Assembly (NCBI GenBank): GCA_015163875.1
Contig: JAAOIH010000007.1
Location: forward strand, 1 to 59,655
Reading direction: 5' to 3'
DNA from: Bdellovibrionales bacterium
GTDB taxonomy: Bacteria > Bdellovibrionota > Bdellovibrionia > Bdellovibrionales > UBA1609
Length of the DNA stretch: 59,655 bases
The first letter of the stretch is position 1; each line of letters starts with the position of its first letter. Positions 1 to 8,726 of this stretch are shown piece after piece. The position numbers and the translations under genes are program-made. The notes below the pieces were generated by a model. It worked only from the letters and a program-made list of their open reading frames with translations, ran no database searches and was not told the DNA's origin.

Positions 1-46
1 ATACGATAGTTTTTAATAAGTAATTGTATGCTTAGATTTTAAAAAA

Positions 47-77
47 TTTATTAAAACAGTTTATTAAAACAGTTTAT
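47..77. repeat. 13-bp direct tandem repeat upstream of gdhA
   Basis: Two perfect copies of TTTATTAAAACAG lie at 47-59 and 60-72, followed by a partial third (TTTAT). The array ends just before the AGGA ribosome-binding site of the glutamate dehydrogenase gene, so it forms part of its promoter or leader. It is one of many short tandem duplications in the window. Confidence 0.85.
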
Positions 78-87
78 AGGAATAGCT

Positions 88-1344
88 ATGAAAAATATTT
101 ACTCAACGCCATTTTATGCAAATATTATAAAAAATTTAGAAATAGCAGGAATGGTAAATGACACTAAAAATGCCACAATACAAAGATTAAAATTTCCAAA
201 AAGATGTATTGTTGTTTCAATTCCAGTGCGAATGGACAGCGGTGAAATTAAAATTTTTGATGGCTATAGAGTTCAACATAGCCAAACACTAGGGCCATTT
301 AAAGGTGGTATCCGTTTTCACAAAGGGGTAAACCTTGCAGAAGTTGTGTCTTTGGCATCTTTGATGACATTAAAAAATTCATTACTAGGCCTTCCTCTTG
401 GAGGTGCAAAAGGTGGCGTTGCTGTTGAGCCAAAAAATTTATCTAGAGGTGAATTAGAAAGATTAACTAGAGGATTTACCTCTGCAATTGGCCCATTTAT
501 TGGCCCTGACAAAGACATTCCCGCACCTGATGTTGGGACAGATTCTCAAACTATGGCATGGATGCTTGATACATATTCAACAGAATCTGGATTTTCGCAA
601 ACAGGAATTGTAACTGGAAAACCTTTGGCAATTGGAGGCTCTAAGGGAAGAGAGGCTGCCACTGGATTGGGAGTTGTTTTAAATATACAAAAAGTGTTAG
701 AAAAACAAAATAAATCTGCAGAAGAAAGCAGTTTAGCTATTCAAGGCTTTGGTAAAGTTGGAATGCACGCAGCTATTGAGGCTCATAAAATTGGTTTAAA
801 AGTTGTAGCTATAAGTGATATTTCAACTGCCCTGTATGATGCCAATGGATTAAATATTCCAGAACTTGTAGGATTTGTTAAAAAAAAGAATTTATTAAAA
901 GACTATGATTCTGCAAAACAAATTAACAACGACGAACTTTTAACTTTACCTGTGGATATTTTAGCACCATGTGCATTAGATGGCGTTATTAATTCTGACA
1001 ACATGGACAAAATTAAAGCTAAAATTATTGTTGAAGGGGCTAATGGCCCAACGACATCAAAGGCAAGTTCTTATTTGTTTAAAGAAAAAAAAGTTATTAT
1101 TATCCCTGATATTTTAGCAAATGGAGGCGGAGTTATTGTTAGTTATTTTGAGTGGGTTCAAGATATTGTTTGGTTATTTTGGTCAGAAGAAGAAGTAAAA
1201 TCAAAATTAAAAATGATTATAGACAGATGTTTTGACAGAGTTTGGGACTGTGCTAAAAAACATTCTGTAGATATAAGAACTGCAGCAATTGCAACAGCTT
1301 TAAAAAGATTAGAAAAAGCTATGCTATTGCGAGGGCAAATTTGA
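88..1344 (+). CDS. gdhA: Glu/Leu/Phe/Val dehydrogenase (glutamate dehydrogenase)
   Basis: Cytosolic amino-acid dehydrogenase, most likely interconverting glutamate and 2-oxoglutarate plus ammonia with NAD(P). The 418-residue length is typical of the hexameric bacterial enzyme. Seen: the substrate-binding segment GPFKGGIRFH near residue 70, the catalytic-lysine loop GGAKGG with Lys108, the PAPDVGT segment with Asp148, and a Rossmann GFGKVG turn near residue 220. The ATG has an AGGA site upstream. The TGA stop overlaps the TTG start of the following pyrD, so the two are probably translationally coupled. Glutamate versus leucine specificity cannot be settled by reading; glutamate is favoured because the sequence resembles GDH more than the shorter leucine dehydrogenases. 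Confidence 0.9.
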   Translation: MKNIYSTPFYANIIKNLEIAGMVNDTKNATIQRLKFPKRCIVVSIPVRMDSGEIKIFDGYRVQHSQTLGPFKGGIRFHKGVNLAEVVSLASLMTLKNSLLGLPLGGAKGGVAVEPKNLSRGELERLTRGFTSAIGPFIGPDKDIPAPDVGTDSQTMAWMLDTYSTESGFSQTGIVTGKPLAIGGSKGREAATGLGVVLNIQKVLEKQNKSAEESSLAIQGFGKVGMHAAIEAHKIGLKVVAISDISTALYDANGLNIPELVGFVKKKNLLKDYDSAKQINNDELLTLPVDILAPCALDGVINSDNMDKIKAKIIVEGANGPTTSKASSYLFKEKKVIIIPDILANGGGVIVSYFEWVQDIVWLFWSEEEVKSKLKMIIDRCFDRVWDCAKKHSVDIRTAAIATALKRLEKAMLLRGQI

Positions 1345-2321
1345 AGTTTTGGCTATATTTACCTGCTAATATTAGTCACAAACTATCAGCTTTTGGAATA
1401 AAACTTTATTCTTTTTTTTGTACAAAAAAAAAATTAAAATATAACAGCTTAACATGGAAAAATTTAAATTTTTTTAACCCACTAGGTATTGCAGGCGGTG
1501 TTGATAAAAATGCAGAACTATTAAAACAGTGGCCTAAGCTAGGTTGTGGTTTTATTGAAGTTGGAACAGTAACTCCCCTTCCACAAAAACCTAATTCTGG
1601 AAAAATTATAGATCGAAATAATAAAGAGCTTTCGTTATGGAACTGCATGGGGTTTCCAAACAAAGGATTGTGTCATTTACAAAAACAATTAAAAAAACAT
1701 AAGCAATACCCTATTCCTATTTTAATTAATATTGGCAAAAATAGAGAAACTGATTTAAAAAATGCCTATACAGATTATATAAAATGTATGGATCAGTTAC
1801 AAAATTATGCAGATATTTTTGTAATTAACATTAGTAGTCCAAATACAGAAAATTTAAGAGATTTATTTTTAAAAGATAATTTAAAAATATTTTTACAAAA
1901 CTGCTTACAAAATAAAATAAAACCAACATTATTAAAAATTAGCCCTGATTTATCACAAACAGAATTAGAGCATGTTTTAAATGTTTCATGTATTGTTGGG
2001 GTTGATGGATGGGTGATTTCTAATACTACTAAATCTTTAAATCCAGAATTAAACTTTCCTTTAAATAAGGGAGGGATTTCTGGGCAAGCTTTAGAAGAAA
2101 AATCCAAGCTTCAGCTAAGGCATAGCATCGAGCATTTAAAAAAAATTAATAAAAGAGAAAATAAACTAATTATTTCTGTTGGTGGAATTAATTCTGCCGA
2201 TAAAATTAAAGAGCGCTTAAGCATTGGTGCAGATTTAGTGCAAGTTTACAGTGCTTTAGTCTTTCAAGGTCCTTCATTTTTTAAAAAAATATACAAAAAT
2301 ATAAAAAAACCTTTATTATAA
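1341..2321 (+). CDS. pyrD: Dihydroorotate dehydrogenase, class 2 type
   Basis: FMN enzyme of pyrimidine synthesis, oxidising dihydroorotate to orotate; class 2 enzymes pass electrons to quinone at the membrane. Seen: GGVDKN near the start of the barrel, the INISSPNTENLR segment with the class 2 serine base, SNTTKS, and the C-terminal phosphate-binding VGGINSADKI and GADLVQVYSAL. The 326-residue length is slightly short for class 2. The start is TTG at 1341, overlapping the gdhA TGA at 1342-1344 and preceded by GAGGG five bases upstream, which supports this unusual start. Confidence 0.9.
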   Translation: MKFWLYLPANISHKLSAFGIKLYSFFCTKKKLKYNSLTWKNLNFFNPLGIAGGVDKNAELLKQWPKLGCGFIEVGTVTPLPQKPNSGKIIDRNNKELSLWNCMGFPNKGLCHLQKQLKKHKQYPIPILINIGKNRETDLKNAYTDYIKCMDQLQNYADIFVINISSPNTENLRDLFLKDNLKIFLQNCLQNKIKPTLLKISPDLSQTELEHVLNVSCIVGVDGWVISNTTKSLNPELNFPLNKGGISGQALEEKSKLQLRHSIEHLKKINKRENKLIISVGGINSADKIKERLSIGADLVQVYSALVFQGPSFFKKIYKNIKKPLL

Positions 2322-2327
2322 AATTAT

Positions 2328-3581
2328 ATGTGGCCTTATAAAAAAAAAATTATTCCAAAAAAACTTCATATATGCATGATTGCACAAAAATTTCCTATAT
2401 TGGGGATGGCAGGTGCTCATAGTTTTTTATGGCCAATTGCAAAAAAAATGGTAAGCCTTGGGCACTCCGTTAGTGTAATCTCTTGGAAGAACTCACAAAA
2501 TAAAACTTATTTAGATCAAGATGGTGTTCGTGCTTATTTTTTAGGACATATTTACGAAAAAGCCTCTTTAAGCAATTTTTCAGAACTTTGTCATAAACAA
2601 TTTTTGCAATTACATAAAATTCAAAAATTTAATATCGTGCATAGCATAGATAAAACAGGAATTTTAATTGCTCAAAATAAAAAATTATATAAAACTCCTA
2701 TAATTTTTGATATAGAGGCTACTGCAATATCGCAGTATTTGTTTTTAGCATCTTTAAGCCAAGATAATGTTAGAAATTTTATAAAAATACATTTTAATTT
2801 ACTTTATAGATTTATAGTTAATTTTTTAAAACAAGATAGAAATATTTTAAAACAAGCTAGTGCAATTTTTGTAAGCAGCACGCTGCAAAGAAGTATTTTA
2901 GAAAGATATTTTTTATTTCCAGATTATCACACCTACTTAGTCCCTTATGGAGTTGATGTTCATGATTTTTCTTTGCAATCTAAATCACCTATTTTACAAC
3001 AAAAACTTTTAATACCAAAACAGGCTAAAATTCTTTTAACTATTAGTAATATGTCAGAGCTAACAGGTATTACTAGTTTGCTAAAAGCATTTTCAAAAGT
3101 GGCAATTAAAAAATCTAGCACTCGTTTAATTATTATTGGCAATGGCCCTAATTATCAAAATATTCAAAGGCTTGTTTTAGATTTGGCATTAGGGGATCAT
3201 GTAATTCTTTTAGGTCATATTCCAAATTTAGAGCTTATGGACTATATTGCTCTTTCTGATATTTTTATAAGTTTAACACCTCACTCTTCAGGATTTGATC
3301 CAAATTTAATTAATGCCATGGTACAAAAAAAAATTGTGATTGGGGCAGATATTAATCCTATATCGTCTTTGATACAAAATAATATTAACGGATTTTTAAC
3401 CAAGCCTTCTGATATAAATACTTTAGGAAAACACCTTATTGCGTCTGTTTTTGACACTCAACCAAGTCTTGAATTAGGAGAAAAAGCGCAAAGCACTGTT
3501 CATAAATTATTTAATCTAGACACTATGGCCAAGCAAACTTTGGATGCTTATTATAGCGTTTTAAAAAAACGACCTTTATAA
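2328..3581 (+). CDS. GT4-like glycosyltransferase
   Basis: Predicted GT-B fold sugar transferase of 417 residues, probably using a nucleotide sugar to build a surface glycan or glycolipid. Seen: an N-terminal glycine-containing loop (ILGMAGAHSF), the linker VPYGVDVHDF that typically opens the C-terminal domain, and IIGNGPNYQNI. The donor-site E-x7-E motif of the family is degenerate: the equivalent stretch reads SGFDPNLINAM, with Ser and Asn where glutamates are usual. It starts six bases after pyrD and probably shares its transcript. The acceptor is unknown and activity is uncertain given the donor-site changes. Confidence 0.75.
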   Translation: MWPYKKKIIPKKLHICMIAQKFPILGMAGAHSFLWPIAKKMVSLGHSVSVISWKNSQNKTYLDQDGVRAYFLGHIYEKASLSNFSELCHKQFLQLHKIQKFNIVHSIDKTGILIAQNKKLYKTPIIFDIEATAISQYLFLASLSQDNVRNFIKIHFNLLYRFIVNFLKQDRNILKQASAIFVSSTLQRSILERYFLFPDYHTYLVPYGVDVHDFSLQSKSPILQQKLLIPKQAKILLTISNMSELTGITSLLKAFSKVAIKKSSTRLIIIGNGPNYQNIQRLVLDLALGDHVILLGHIPNLELMDYIALSDIFISLTPHSSGFDPNLINAMVQKKIVIGADINPISSLIQNNINGFLTKPSDINTLGKHLIASVFDTQPSLELGEKAQSTVHKLFNLDTMAKQTLDAYYSVLKKRPL

Positions 3582-3660
3582 ACAATAAATTACTAACTAA
3601 AGACTAGAGTTTTTTTGATTTTCTTTTGATCATCTATGTATTCTCAAATAGTATAGGGTT

Positions 3661-3951
3661 ATGAAGAAATCTATTACTAAATCAGATCTTACAAAAAAGT
3701 TAGCTCAAAAATCTAATATTACTTATGTGAAGGCTGATTTAATTGTAAATAGCATTTGTCAAAAAATGACAGAGTCTCTTTTACAGGGAAGACGCATTGA
3801 AATACGGGGCTTTGGTAGCTTTATTATTAAACACTACAAAGCTTATCAAGGAAGAAACCCAAGAACAGGCGAATTAATTCAAATTGCAGAAAAAAAACTT
3901 CCATTTTTTAAAGTCGGAAAAGAGCTTAGAAATAAATTAAATACTGATTAA
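3661..3951 (+). CDS. ihfB: Integration host factor beta-like DNA-bending protein
   Basis: Small HU/IHF family protein of 96 residues that bends DNA in the nucleoid. Seen: RIEIRGFGSF, which is typical of the IHF beta subunit, the GRNPRTGE arm, and the FKVGKELR C-terminus. IHF normally works as an alpha-beta heterodimer; no alpha subunit gene is nearby. A possible weak promoter (TTGATC at 3626, 17 bp, TAGTAT at 3649) would place the transcript start close to the ATG, giving a nearly leaderless mRNA. Only a weak AGGG is seen before the ATG. The next gene encodes an H1-like protein, so two nucleoid proteins are adjacent. Confidence 0.88.
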   Translation: MKKSITKSDLTKKLAQKSNITYVKADLIVNSICQKMTESLLQGRRIEIRGFGSFIIKHYKAYQGRNPRTGELIQIAEKKLPFFKVGKELRNKLNTD

Positions 3952-3963
3952 AAATCTACTTTC

Positions 3964-3992
3964 TTGACAAAAAAAACACTTCTGGTTACATC
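3964..3992 (+). promoter_or_regulatory. Sigma-70-type promoter of the H1-like gene
   Basis: A perfect -35 box TTGACA (3964-3969) is followed by a 17-base spacer and a weak -10 TACATC (3987-3992). A good AAGGAG site at 4005-4010 sits five bases before the ATG at 4016. Confidence 0.5.
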
Positions 3993-4015
3993 TACATGTA
4001 AATCAAGGAGATGAA

Positions 4016-4576
4016 ATGAAAAAAACAAGAATTAAAAAAATTACTACAGAATTATTTTCATTAATTAACAATAAAGAAGCTAAAAAAGAAATTCAAAAAA
4101 TTTCAAAAAACTTTGAAAAAATTAAAAAAAATTTAGAAAAAGATTTTCAAACAAAATCTAAAAAAATAAAAAAACTATTTAAAGAAACTCACAATTTAAA
4201 TATAGGCCCTATACAAGCTACTTTTATTCCTTCTAAAGTATACAAAAAAATAACTAAAGAAGCAGAGCAAGCTTACAATAAAGGCAATGCAGAAATAAAC
4301 AAAATTTTAAAATTATCTAAAAAAGAAACACAAAATAAAATTAATAAAGCTATGGCTATACAAGACTTAGTAGATTCTAAAGTTACAAGCTTGATGAACA
4401 AATTAACAAAGACTACTAAAAAGAAAACTTCTAAAAAATCTTCTAAAAAGAAAACTACTAAAAAGAAAACTTCTACAAAGAAAACTACTAAAAAGAAAAC
4501 TACTAGAAAAAAAACTTCTAAAAAATCTTCTAAAAAGAAGACTACTAGAAAAAAAACTTCTAAAAAAAGAAAATAA
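4016..4576 (+). CDS. Histone H1-like lysine-rich nucleoid protein
   Basis: A 186-residue highly basic protein. Residues 1 to about 130 are charged, mainly helical and possibly coiled coil. The last 55 or so residues are a repeat of Lys-Lys-Thr and Lys-Lys-Ser units (KKTSKKSSKKKTTKKK type), like the C-terminal tail of eukaryotic histone H1 and bacterial H1-like proteins such as Hc1/Hc2 and AlgP. It probably binds DNA nonspecifically and compacts the chromosome. The tail is encoded by a degenerate AAG/AAA/ACT repeat. It follows ihfB and precedes gcvP by 14 bases. AAGGAG supports the start. Confidence 0.75.
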   Translation: MKKTRIKKITTELFSLINNKEAKKEIQKISKNFEKIKKNLEKDFQTKSKKIKKLFKETHNLNIGPIQATFIPSKVYKKITKEAEQAYNKGNAEINKILKLSKKETQNKINKAMAIQDLVDSKVTSLMNKLTKTTKKKTSKKSSKKKTTKKKTSTKKTTKKKTTRKKTSKKSSKKKTTRKKTSKKRK

Positions 4577-4590
4577 TTTTATAAAAAATA

Positions 4591-7506
4591 ATGATACCTA
4601 GGCACATAGGCCCAAGCACTAAAGAGGCCAATCAAATGTTAGAGCAGGTAGGCTGCTCTTCTTTAGAAAAATTAATTAAAGATAGCCTTCCAAAAGAAAT
4701 TTTATCTTTATCTGGTGATAAAAATAGTTTATCAGAAATAGAATTTTTAAAATACGCTAAACATATTGGATCTAAAAATGAAGTATGGCGTAATTTTATA
4801 GGCCAAGGTTATTACCAAAGCTTTTTACCTACAGTTATACAAAAAAATATTTTATCTAACCCTAGTTGGTATACCGCCTACACTCCCTATCAAGCAGAAA
4901 TATCTCAAGGCAGGCTTGAAGCTTTATTTAATTTTCAAACTATGGTTACCGAACTTACCGGGATGGATATTTGCAATGCATCTTTACTTGATGAGGCAAC
5001 CGCTGCTGCTGAGGCAATTAGCATGGCCTGGAATATTGCACGACAAAAAAAGCATAATGTGTTTATTGATAAATTTATTTTTGCTCAAAGCCTTGCTGTA
5101 ATAAAAACTCGTAGTAAAACTTTGGGAATAAAATTAATTATTGATGATGTTAAAAATGTAAATAATTATGATGAAGATTTTTTTGCAGTATTAGTTCAAA
5201 ATCCAAACTCTAAAGGCGAAGTAAATAATTTACAAAATTTAAAAACTTCTTTTAAAGATAAAAATACTTTATTACTTTTAGGAGTAGATTTATTAAGCTT
5301 AAACTTATTAAACTCGCCATCTAAGTGTGAAGCTGACATAGTTTTTGGAACTACTCAAAGATTTGGATTGGCATTGGGTTTTGGAGGCCCTCACTCTGCA
5401 TTTATTTCTTGCAAAGGCCAACACAAAAGACAGCTTCCTGGAAGGTTAATTGGTTTATCAAAAGATAAATTTGGAAATCCGGCTTTAAGAATGGCATTAC
5501 AAACCAGAGAGCAACATATACGAAGAGAAAAAGCTACGAGTAATATTTGTACTTCGCAAGTTTTACTTGCCGTGTTGTCTTCGATGTATGCAGTTTATCA
5601 TGGACCAAAAGGTTTAAAAAATATTGCAACAAATATTCATACTAAAACTAAACAATTAGCGTCTCAAATTACAAAATTAAATTATACAATAAATAATACT
5701 TATTTTTTTGATACATTAAATATTTCTGTTACTGAAGAGGATCAAAAAAATATAAAAATTCATTTAACCAAGCACAAAGTTAATTTTTATTTTCCAACAA
5801 ATACTCAGGTACAAATTTCAATAGACGAGTTAATTACAGAAAAAGAGATGGAAGAAATTTATCATATTTTTGCAAAAGAAAGCTTTGCTAATGGGCGTGG
5901 CGAAAAACTTATGTTTGACCAAAAACACCTCCCAGTCAGCAAAGAATATAAACAAATTTTATTAAATACTATTACTAAAAATTGGGACTGGAGTAATGAG
6001 TTACAAAGAACTGATTTAGTTTTACAACAAAAAGTTTTTAATTCGCACCACTCCGAAACAAAAATGATGAGATACATTAAGTTGTTAGAAAAAAAAGACT
6101 TAGCTTTAAATCAATCAATGATTCCATTAGGCTCTTGCACTATGAAGTTAACATCTGCAACTTCGCTTGAGCCAATGATGTGGCCGGAGTGGAGTAACTT
6201 ACATCCTTTTGCTCCTTTAAATCAGGCGGCTGGTTATTTACAAATGATTAAAGAATTAAAAACTATGTTGTGTGAATTAACAGGACTTGATGCTTGTTCT
6301 GTTCAGCCAAACTCTGGAGCCCAAGGTGAGTTTGCAGGTTTATTAACTATTGCAGCTTATCATAAAAAAAATAAACACTCTGACAAAAATATTTGTTTAG
6401 TTCCGCAATCTGCTCACGGAACTAATCCGGCAAGCGCTAATATGGCCGGAATGAAAGTAGTTATTATTAATTGCGATGACAAAGGTAACATTGATGTTAA
6501 TGATTTAAAAACTAAAGCTGAAAAATATAAAAATACTTTGGCTGCATTAATGATCACCTACCCCTCAACACATGGAGTTTTTGAAGAAAGCATTATAGAA
6601 ATTTGTAAAATTATACATGATAATGGTGGGCAAATTTATTTAGATGGCGCAAATATGAATGCTTTAATTGGAATTTCTAAACCTGCACTTTGGCCAATTG
6701 ATATTTGTCATCTTAATTTACATAAAACTTTTTCTATACCTCATGGAGGTGGAGGTCCAGGGGTTGGGCCTATTTTAGTTCGTAAACATTTGCAAAGTTT
6801 TTTACCTTCACACCCCGTGCATAATCCAAATGTGTATGATGAAGATTTTGTTGAAGATTTTGTTGAAGATTGTTTTGAAGATTGTTTTAAGAATTGCGTG
6901 AGTGCTTCGCCGTGGGGAAGTGCTAGTATTTTAACTATTTCTTGGGCTTATTTATTGATGTTGGGCTTTGAGGGTGTAAAAAAATCTACAAAAATAGCAA
7001 TTTTAAATGCTAATTATATGGCTAAAAAATTATCAAAACATTTTACTATTTTATATACAGGAAAAAATAATTTTGTAGCTCATGAATGTATTATTGATTG
7101 TCGTGATTTTCCAGAAAAATATAATGTAAATATTGAAGACATTGCAAAAAGATTAATGGATTATGGTTTTCATTCTCCAACAATGGCATGGCCAGTTCCT
7201 GGAACTTTAATGATTGAGCCAACAGAAAGTGAAAGCAAAGAAGAGATGGATAAGTTTATAGAAGCTTTGTCTAATATAAAAATAGAAATTAAAAAACAAC
7301 CAGAACTTTTAAAAAATTCGCCTCATACTTTAAGTGAAGTAACAAAAGATAAATGGAATTACACATACTCTAGATCTCAAGCGGCTTATCCTTTGGCATG
7401 GGTAAGAGAAAATAAATTTTGGCCATCTGTTGGAAGGGTTGATCAGGCCTATGGTGATAAAAATTTAATTTGCTCTTGTCCTTTGGTTGAAAGTTTTAAA
7501 GAGTAG
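4591..7506 (+). CDS. gcvP: Glycine dehydrogenase (decarboxylating), P-protein
   Basis: PLP enzyme of the glycine cleavage system: decarboxylates glycine and transfers the aminomethyl group to the lipoyl H-protein. Single-chain form of 971 residues with the N-terminal half (RHIGPS start) and the C-terminal half carrying the PLP lysine in LHKTFSIPHGGGGPG (Lys712). Ends with the expected VGRVDQAYGDKNL segment. Residues about 747-770 are an acidic expansion (four 12-base units at 6841-6888) where other P-proteins have a shorter loop before SASPWGSAS. The T, H and L protein genes are not adjacent and no glycine riboswitch is seen in the 14-base gap upstream, so the P-protein gene stands alone. Confidence 0.95.
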   Translation: MIPRHIGPSTKEANQMLEQVGCSSLEKLIKDSLPKEILSLSGDKNSLSEIEFLKYAKHIGSKNEVWRNFIGQGYYQSFLPTVIQKNILSNPSWYTAYTPYQAEISQGRLEALFNFQTMVTELTGMDICNASLLDEATAAAEAISMAWNIARQKKHNVFIDKFIFAQSLAVIKTRSKTLGIKLIIDDVKNVNNYDEDFFAVLVQNPNSKGEVNNLQNLKTSFKDKNTLLLLGVDLLSLNLLNSPSKCEADIVFGTTQRFGLALGFGGPHSAFISCKGQHKRQLPGRLIGLSKDKFGNPALRMALQTREQHIRREKATSNICTSQVLLAVLSSMYAVYHGPKGLKNIATNIHTKTKQLASQITKLNYTINNTYFFDTLNISVTEEDQKNIKIHLTKHKVNFYFPTNTQVQISIDELITEKEMEEIYHIFAKESFANGRGEKLMFDQKHLPVSKEYKQILLNTITKNWDWSNELQRTDLVLQQKVFNSHHSETKMMRYIKLLEKKDLALNQSMIPLGSCTMKLTSATSLEPMMWPEWSNLHPFAPLNQAAGYLQMIKELKTMLCELTGLDACSVQPNSGAQGEFAGLLTIAAYHKKNKHSDKNICLVPQSAHGTNPASANMAGMKVVIINCDDKGNIDVNDLKTKAEKYKNTLAALMITYPSTHGVFEESIIEICKIIHDNGGQIYLDGANMNALIGISKPALWPIDICHLNLHKTFSIPHGGGGPGVGPILVRKHLQSFLPSHPVHNPNVYDEDFVEDFVEDCFEDCFKNCVSASPWGSASILTISWAYLLMLGFEGVKKSTKIAILNANYMAKKLSKHFTILYTGKNNFVAHECIIDCRDFPEKYNVNIEDIAKRLMDYGFHSPTMAWPVPGTLMIEPTESESKEEMDKFIEALSNIKIEIKKQPELLKNSPHTLSEVTKDKWNYTYSRSQAAYPLAWVRENKFWPSVGRVDQAYGDKNLICSCPLVESFKE
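6841..6888 (+). repeat. 12-bp in-frame tandem repeat within gcvP
   Basis: Four 12-base units: GAAGATTTTGTT twice, then GAAGATTGTTTT twice. They encode an acidic, Phe/Cys-containing insertion (EDFVEDFVEDCFEDCF) in a surface loop of the P-protein. Confidence 0.85.
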
Positions 7507-7512
7507 GCTTTG

Positions 7513-7637
7513 TTTTAGTTTTGTGTTTTTGTTTTAGTTTTAGTTTTGTGTTTTAGTTTTGTGTTTTTGTTTTAGTTTTAGTTTTGTGTTTTAGTTTTGT
7601 GTTTTTGTTTTAGTTTTAGTTTTGTGTTTTAGTTTTT
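7513..7637. repeat. 38-bp tandem repeat made only of T, A and G
   Basis: Three perfect copies of a 38-base unit (7513-7550, 7551-7588, 7589-7626) plus a short partial copy fill the gap between the gcvP stop and the udk stop. Each unit is built from TTTTAG, TTTTGTG and TTTTTG blocks; the strand contains no C. It could act as a loose bidirectional T-rich terminator or may simply be slippage-generated filler. Confidence 0.9.
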
Positions 7638-8253
7638 AGGTTTTTATTATATTTTGTAAATGTAAAACTACTTCTTTTATTTTTTTATCAAAATTATCTA
7701 CATCGACAATTGTTGTGGCAAAAGTTTTAGATGGCTCTACAAATTTATCATGCATTGGAGCAACTTGGTTTGTAAATTGAGCTTTTACGCCATCTTTTGT
7801 TCTGCCTCTTTCGGTAACATCTCGTTTTAATCTTCTGCTAAATCTAAGTTCTTTTTTGCAGTTTACAAAAATCATTAAATCACTGATTTCTCTAATTTCT
7901 TTTTGTGCCATTGCCAAAGTTCCGTCTACAATTAAAATAGGTTTAGGATTAAAAATTTGAGTAATTTTTTTTCTAGAGTGAGTTGAGAAATCATAAATAG
8001 GAGTTTTGACACTTTTATAATTTTTTAAAAAGCAAATTTGCTCTTGCATTAATTTAAAATCTAAAGATTCTGGGTGATCAAAGTTTACACTTCCTCCGTC
8101 GCCATCAAATTTATTACTTTGATCTATATAATAATTATCTTGATGTAGTATTTGAATATTTTTTGCTCCAAGATTATTAAGCAAAGCTTTTGCAAAAGTA
8201 GTTTTTCCAGAGCCACTGCCCCCACTAATAATTATTACATAAGATTTGTTCAT
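7636..8253 (-). CDS. udk: Uridine kinase-like P-loop kinase
   Basis: Predicted nucleoside kinase of the uridine kinase/phosphoribulokinase family (205 residues), phosphorylating uridine and cytidine with ATP for salvage. Seen: Walker A GGSGSGKTT at residues 11-19, HQDNYY, FDHPESLDF, the lid arginines RRLKRDVTERGR. The ATG at 8253 is chosen because it places the P-loop at the usual distance. The frame is open for 40 more codons upstream, but those encode only a Lys/Thr/Asn repeat read from a T/G-rich array and overlap the end of yciA. No clear Shine-Dalgarno sequence survives inside the array. Confidence 0.85.
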   Translation of the reverse strand: MNKSYVIIISGGSGSGKTTFAKALLNNLGAKNIQILHQDNYYIDQSNKFDGDGGSVNFDHPESLDFKLMQEQICFLKNYKSVKTPIYDFSTHSRKKITQIFNPKPILIVDGTLAMAQKEIREISDLMIFVNCKKELRFSRRLKRDVTERGRTKDGVKAQFTNQVAPMHDKFVEPSKTFATTIVDVDNFDKKIKEVVLHLQNIIKT

Positions 8254-8325
8254 TTTGGTTTTTGTTTTTTGTTTTTGTTTTTTGTTTTTGGTTTTGTTTT
8301 TGTTTTTTGTTTTTGGTTTAGCTGT
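8254..8325. repeat. T/G-only repeat array between udk and yciA
   Basis: Repeats of TTTTTGTTTTTTG and TTTTTGG fill the spacer between udk and yciA and run a few bases into the end of yciA. On the transcribed strand this is A/C-only. It replaces the region where the udk ribosome-binding site would be expected. Confidence 0.8.
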
Positions 8326-8719
8326 ACTTGTCTGTAATTTTTCTTGTTTTTCTGTTTGAGCAGATTGCAACATAGGTAAAAATTCCTTCTGTAACTTTTA
8401 CTCTTTTATCTTCGTATTGTCTCCCAGCCCATGCTTCTATTTTTATAGTAATAGAACTTTTTCCTGTTTTAATTAATTTTGCATAACAACAAAGAGTGTC
8501 GCCTATAAATATTGGCAATAAAAAAGTCATAGAATCTAAAGCAATAGTTACTACTCTTCCTTGTGCAATTTTTTTTGCCACTAAACCTCCCGCTAAATCC
8601 ATTTGAGATAAAGCCCAACCTCCAAACATATCTCCGTCGGCATTTGTGTCGGCTGGCATTGCAACAACTCGAGTGCTTAAGTCTCCGTCTGGTGTGATTG
8701 TGTTTTCTGTGTTTGTCAT
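8318..8719 (-). CDS. yciA: YciA-type acyl-CoA thioesterase
   Basis: Hotdog-fold thioesterase of 133 residues hydrolysing acyl-CoAs in the cytosol. Seen: the family signature MPADTNADGDMFGGWALSQMD with the conserved aspartate and glycines, GRVVTIALDSMTFL, and GDTLCCYAKL. It lies between two T/G repeat arrays and is followed by udk on the same strand. The C-terminal residues after TYVAI are poorly conserved and are encoded at the edge of the repeat. Confidence 0.88.
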   Translation of the reverse strand: MTNTENTITPDGDLSTRVVAMPADTNADGDMFGGWALSQMDLAGGLVAKKIAQGRVVTIALDSMTFLLPIFIGDTLCCYAKLIKTGKSSITIKIEAWAGRQYEDKRVKVTEGIFTYVAICSNRKTRKITDKYS

Positions 8720-8726
8720 AATTTGC

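Noticed and set aside
8152-8337. Phe/Val-rich plus-strand ORF opposite udk
   Set aside because: Half of it is the T/G array; no conserved features.
8254-8373. N-terminal Lys/Thr/Asn extension of udk
   Set aside because: The 40 codons are only a read-through of the T/G array and overlap yciA. The P-loop position fits the ATG at 8253.
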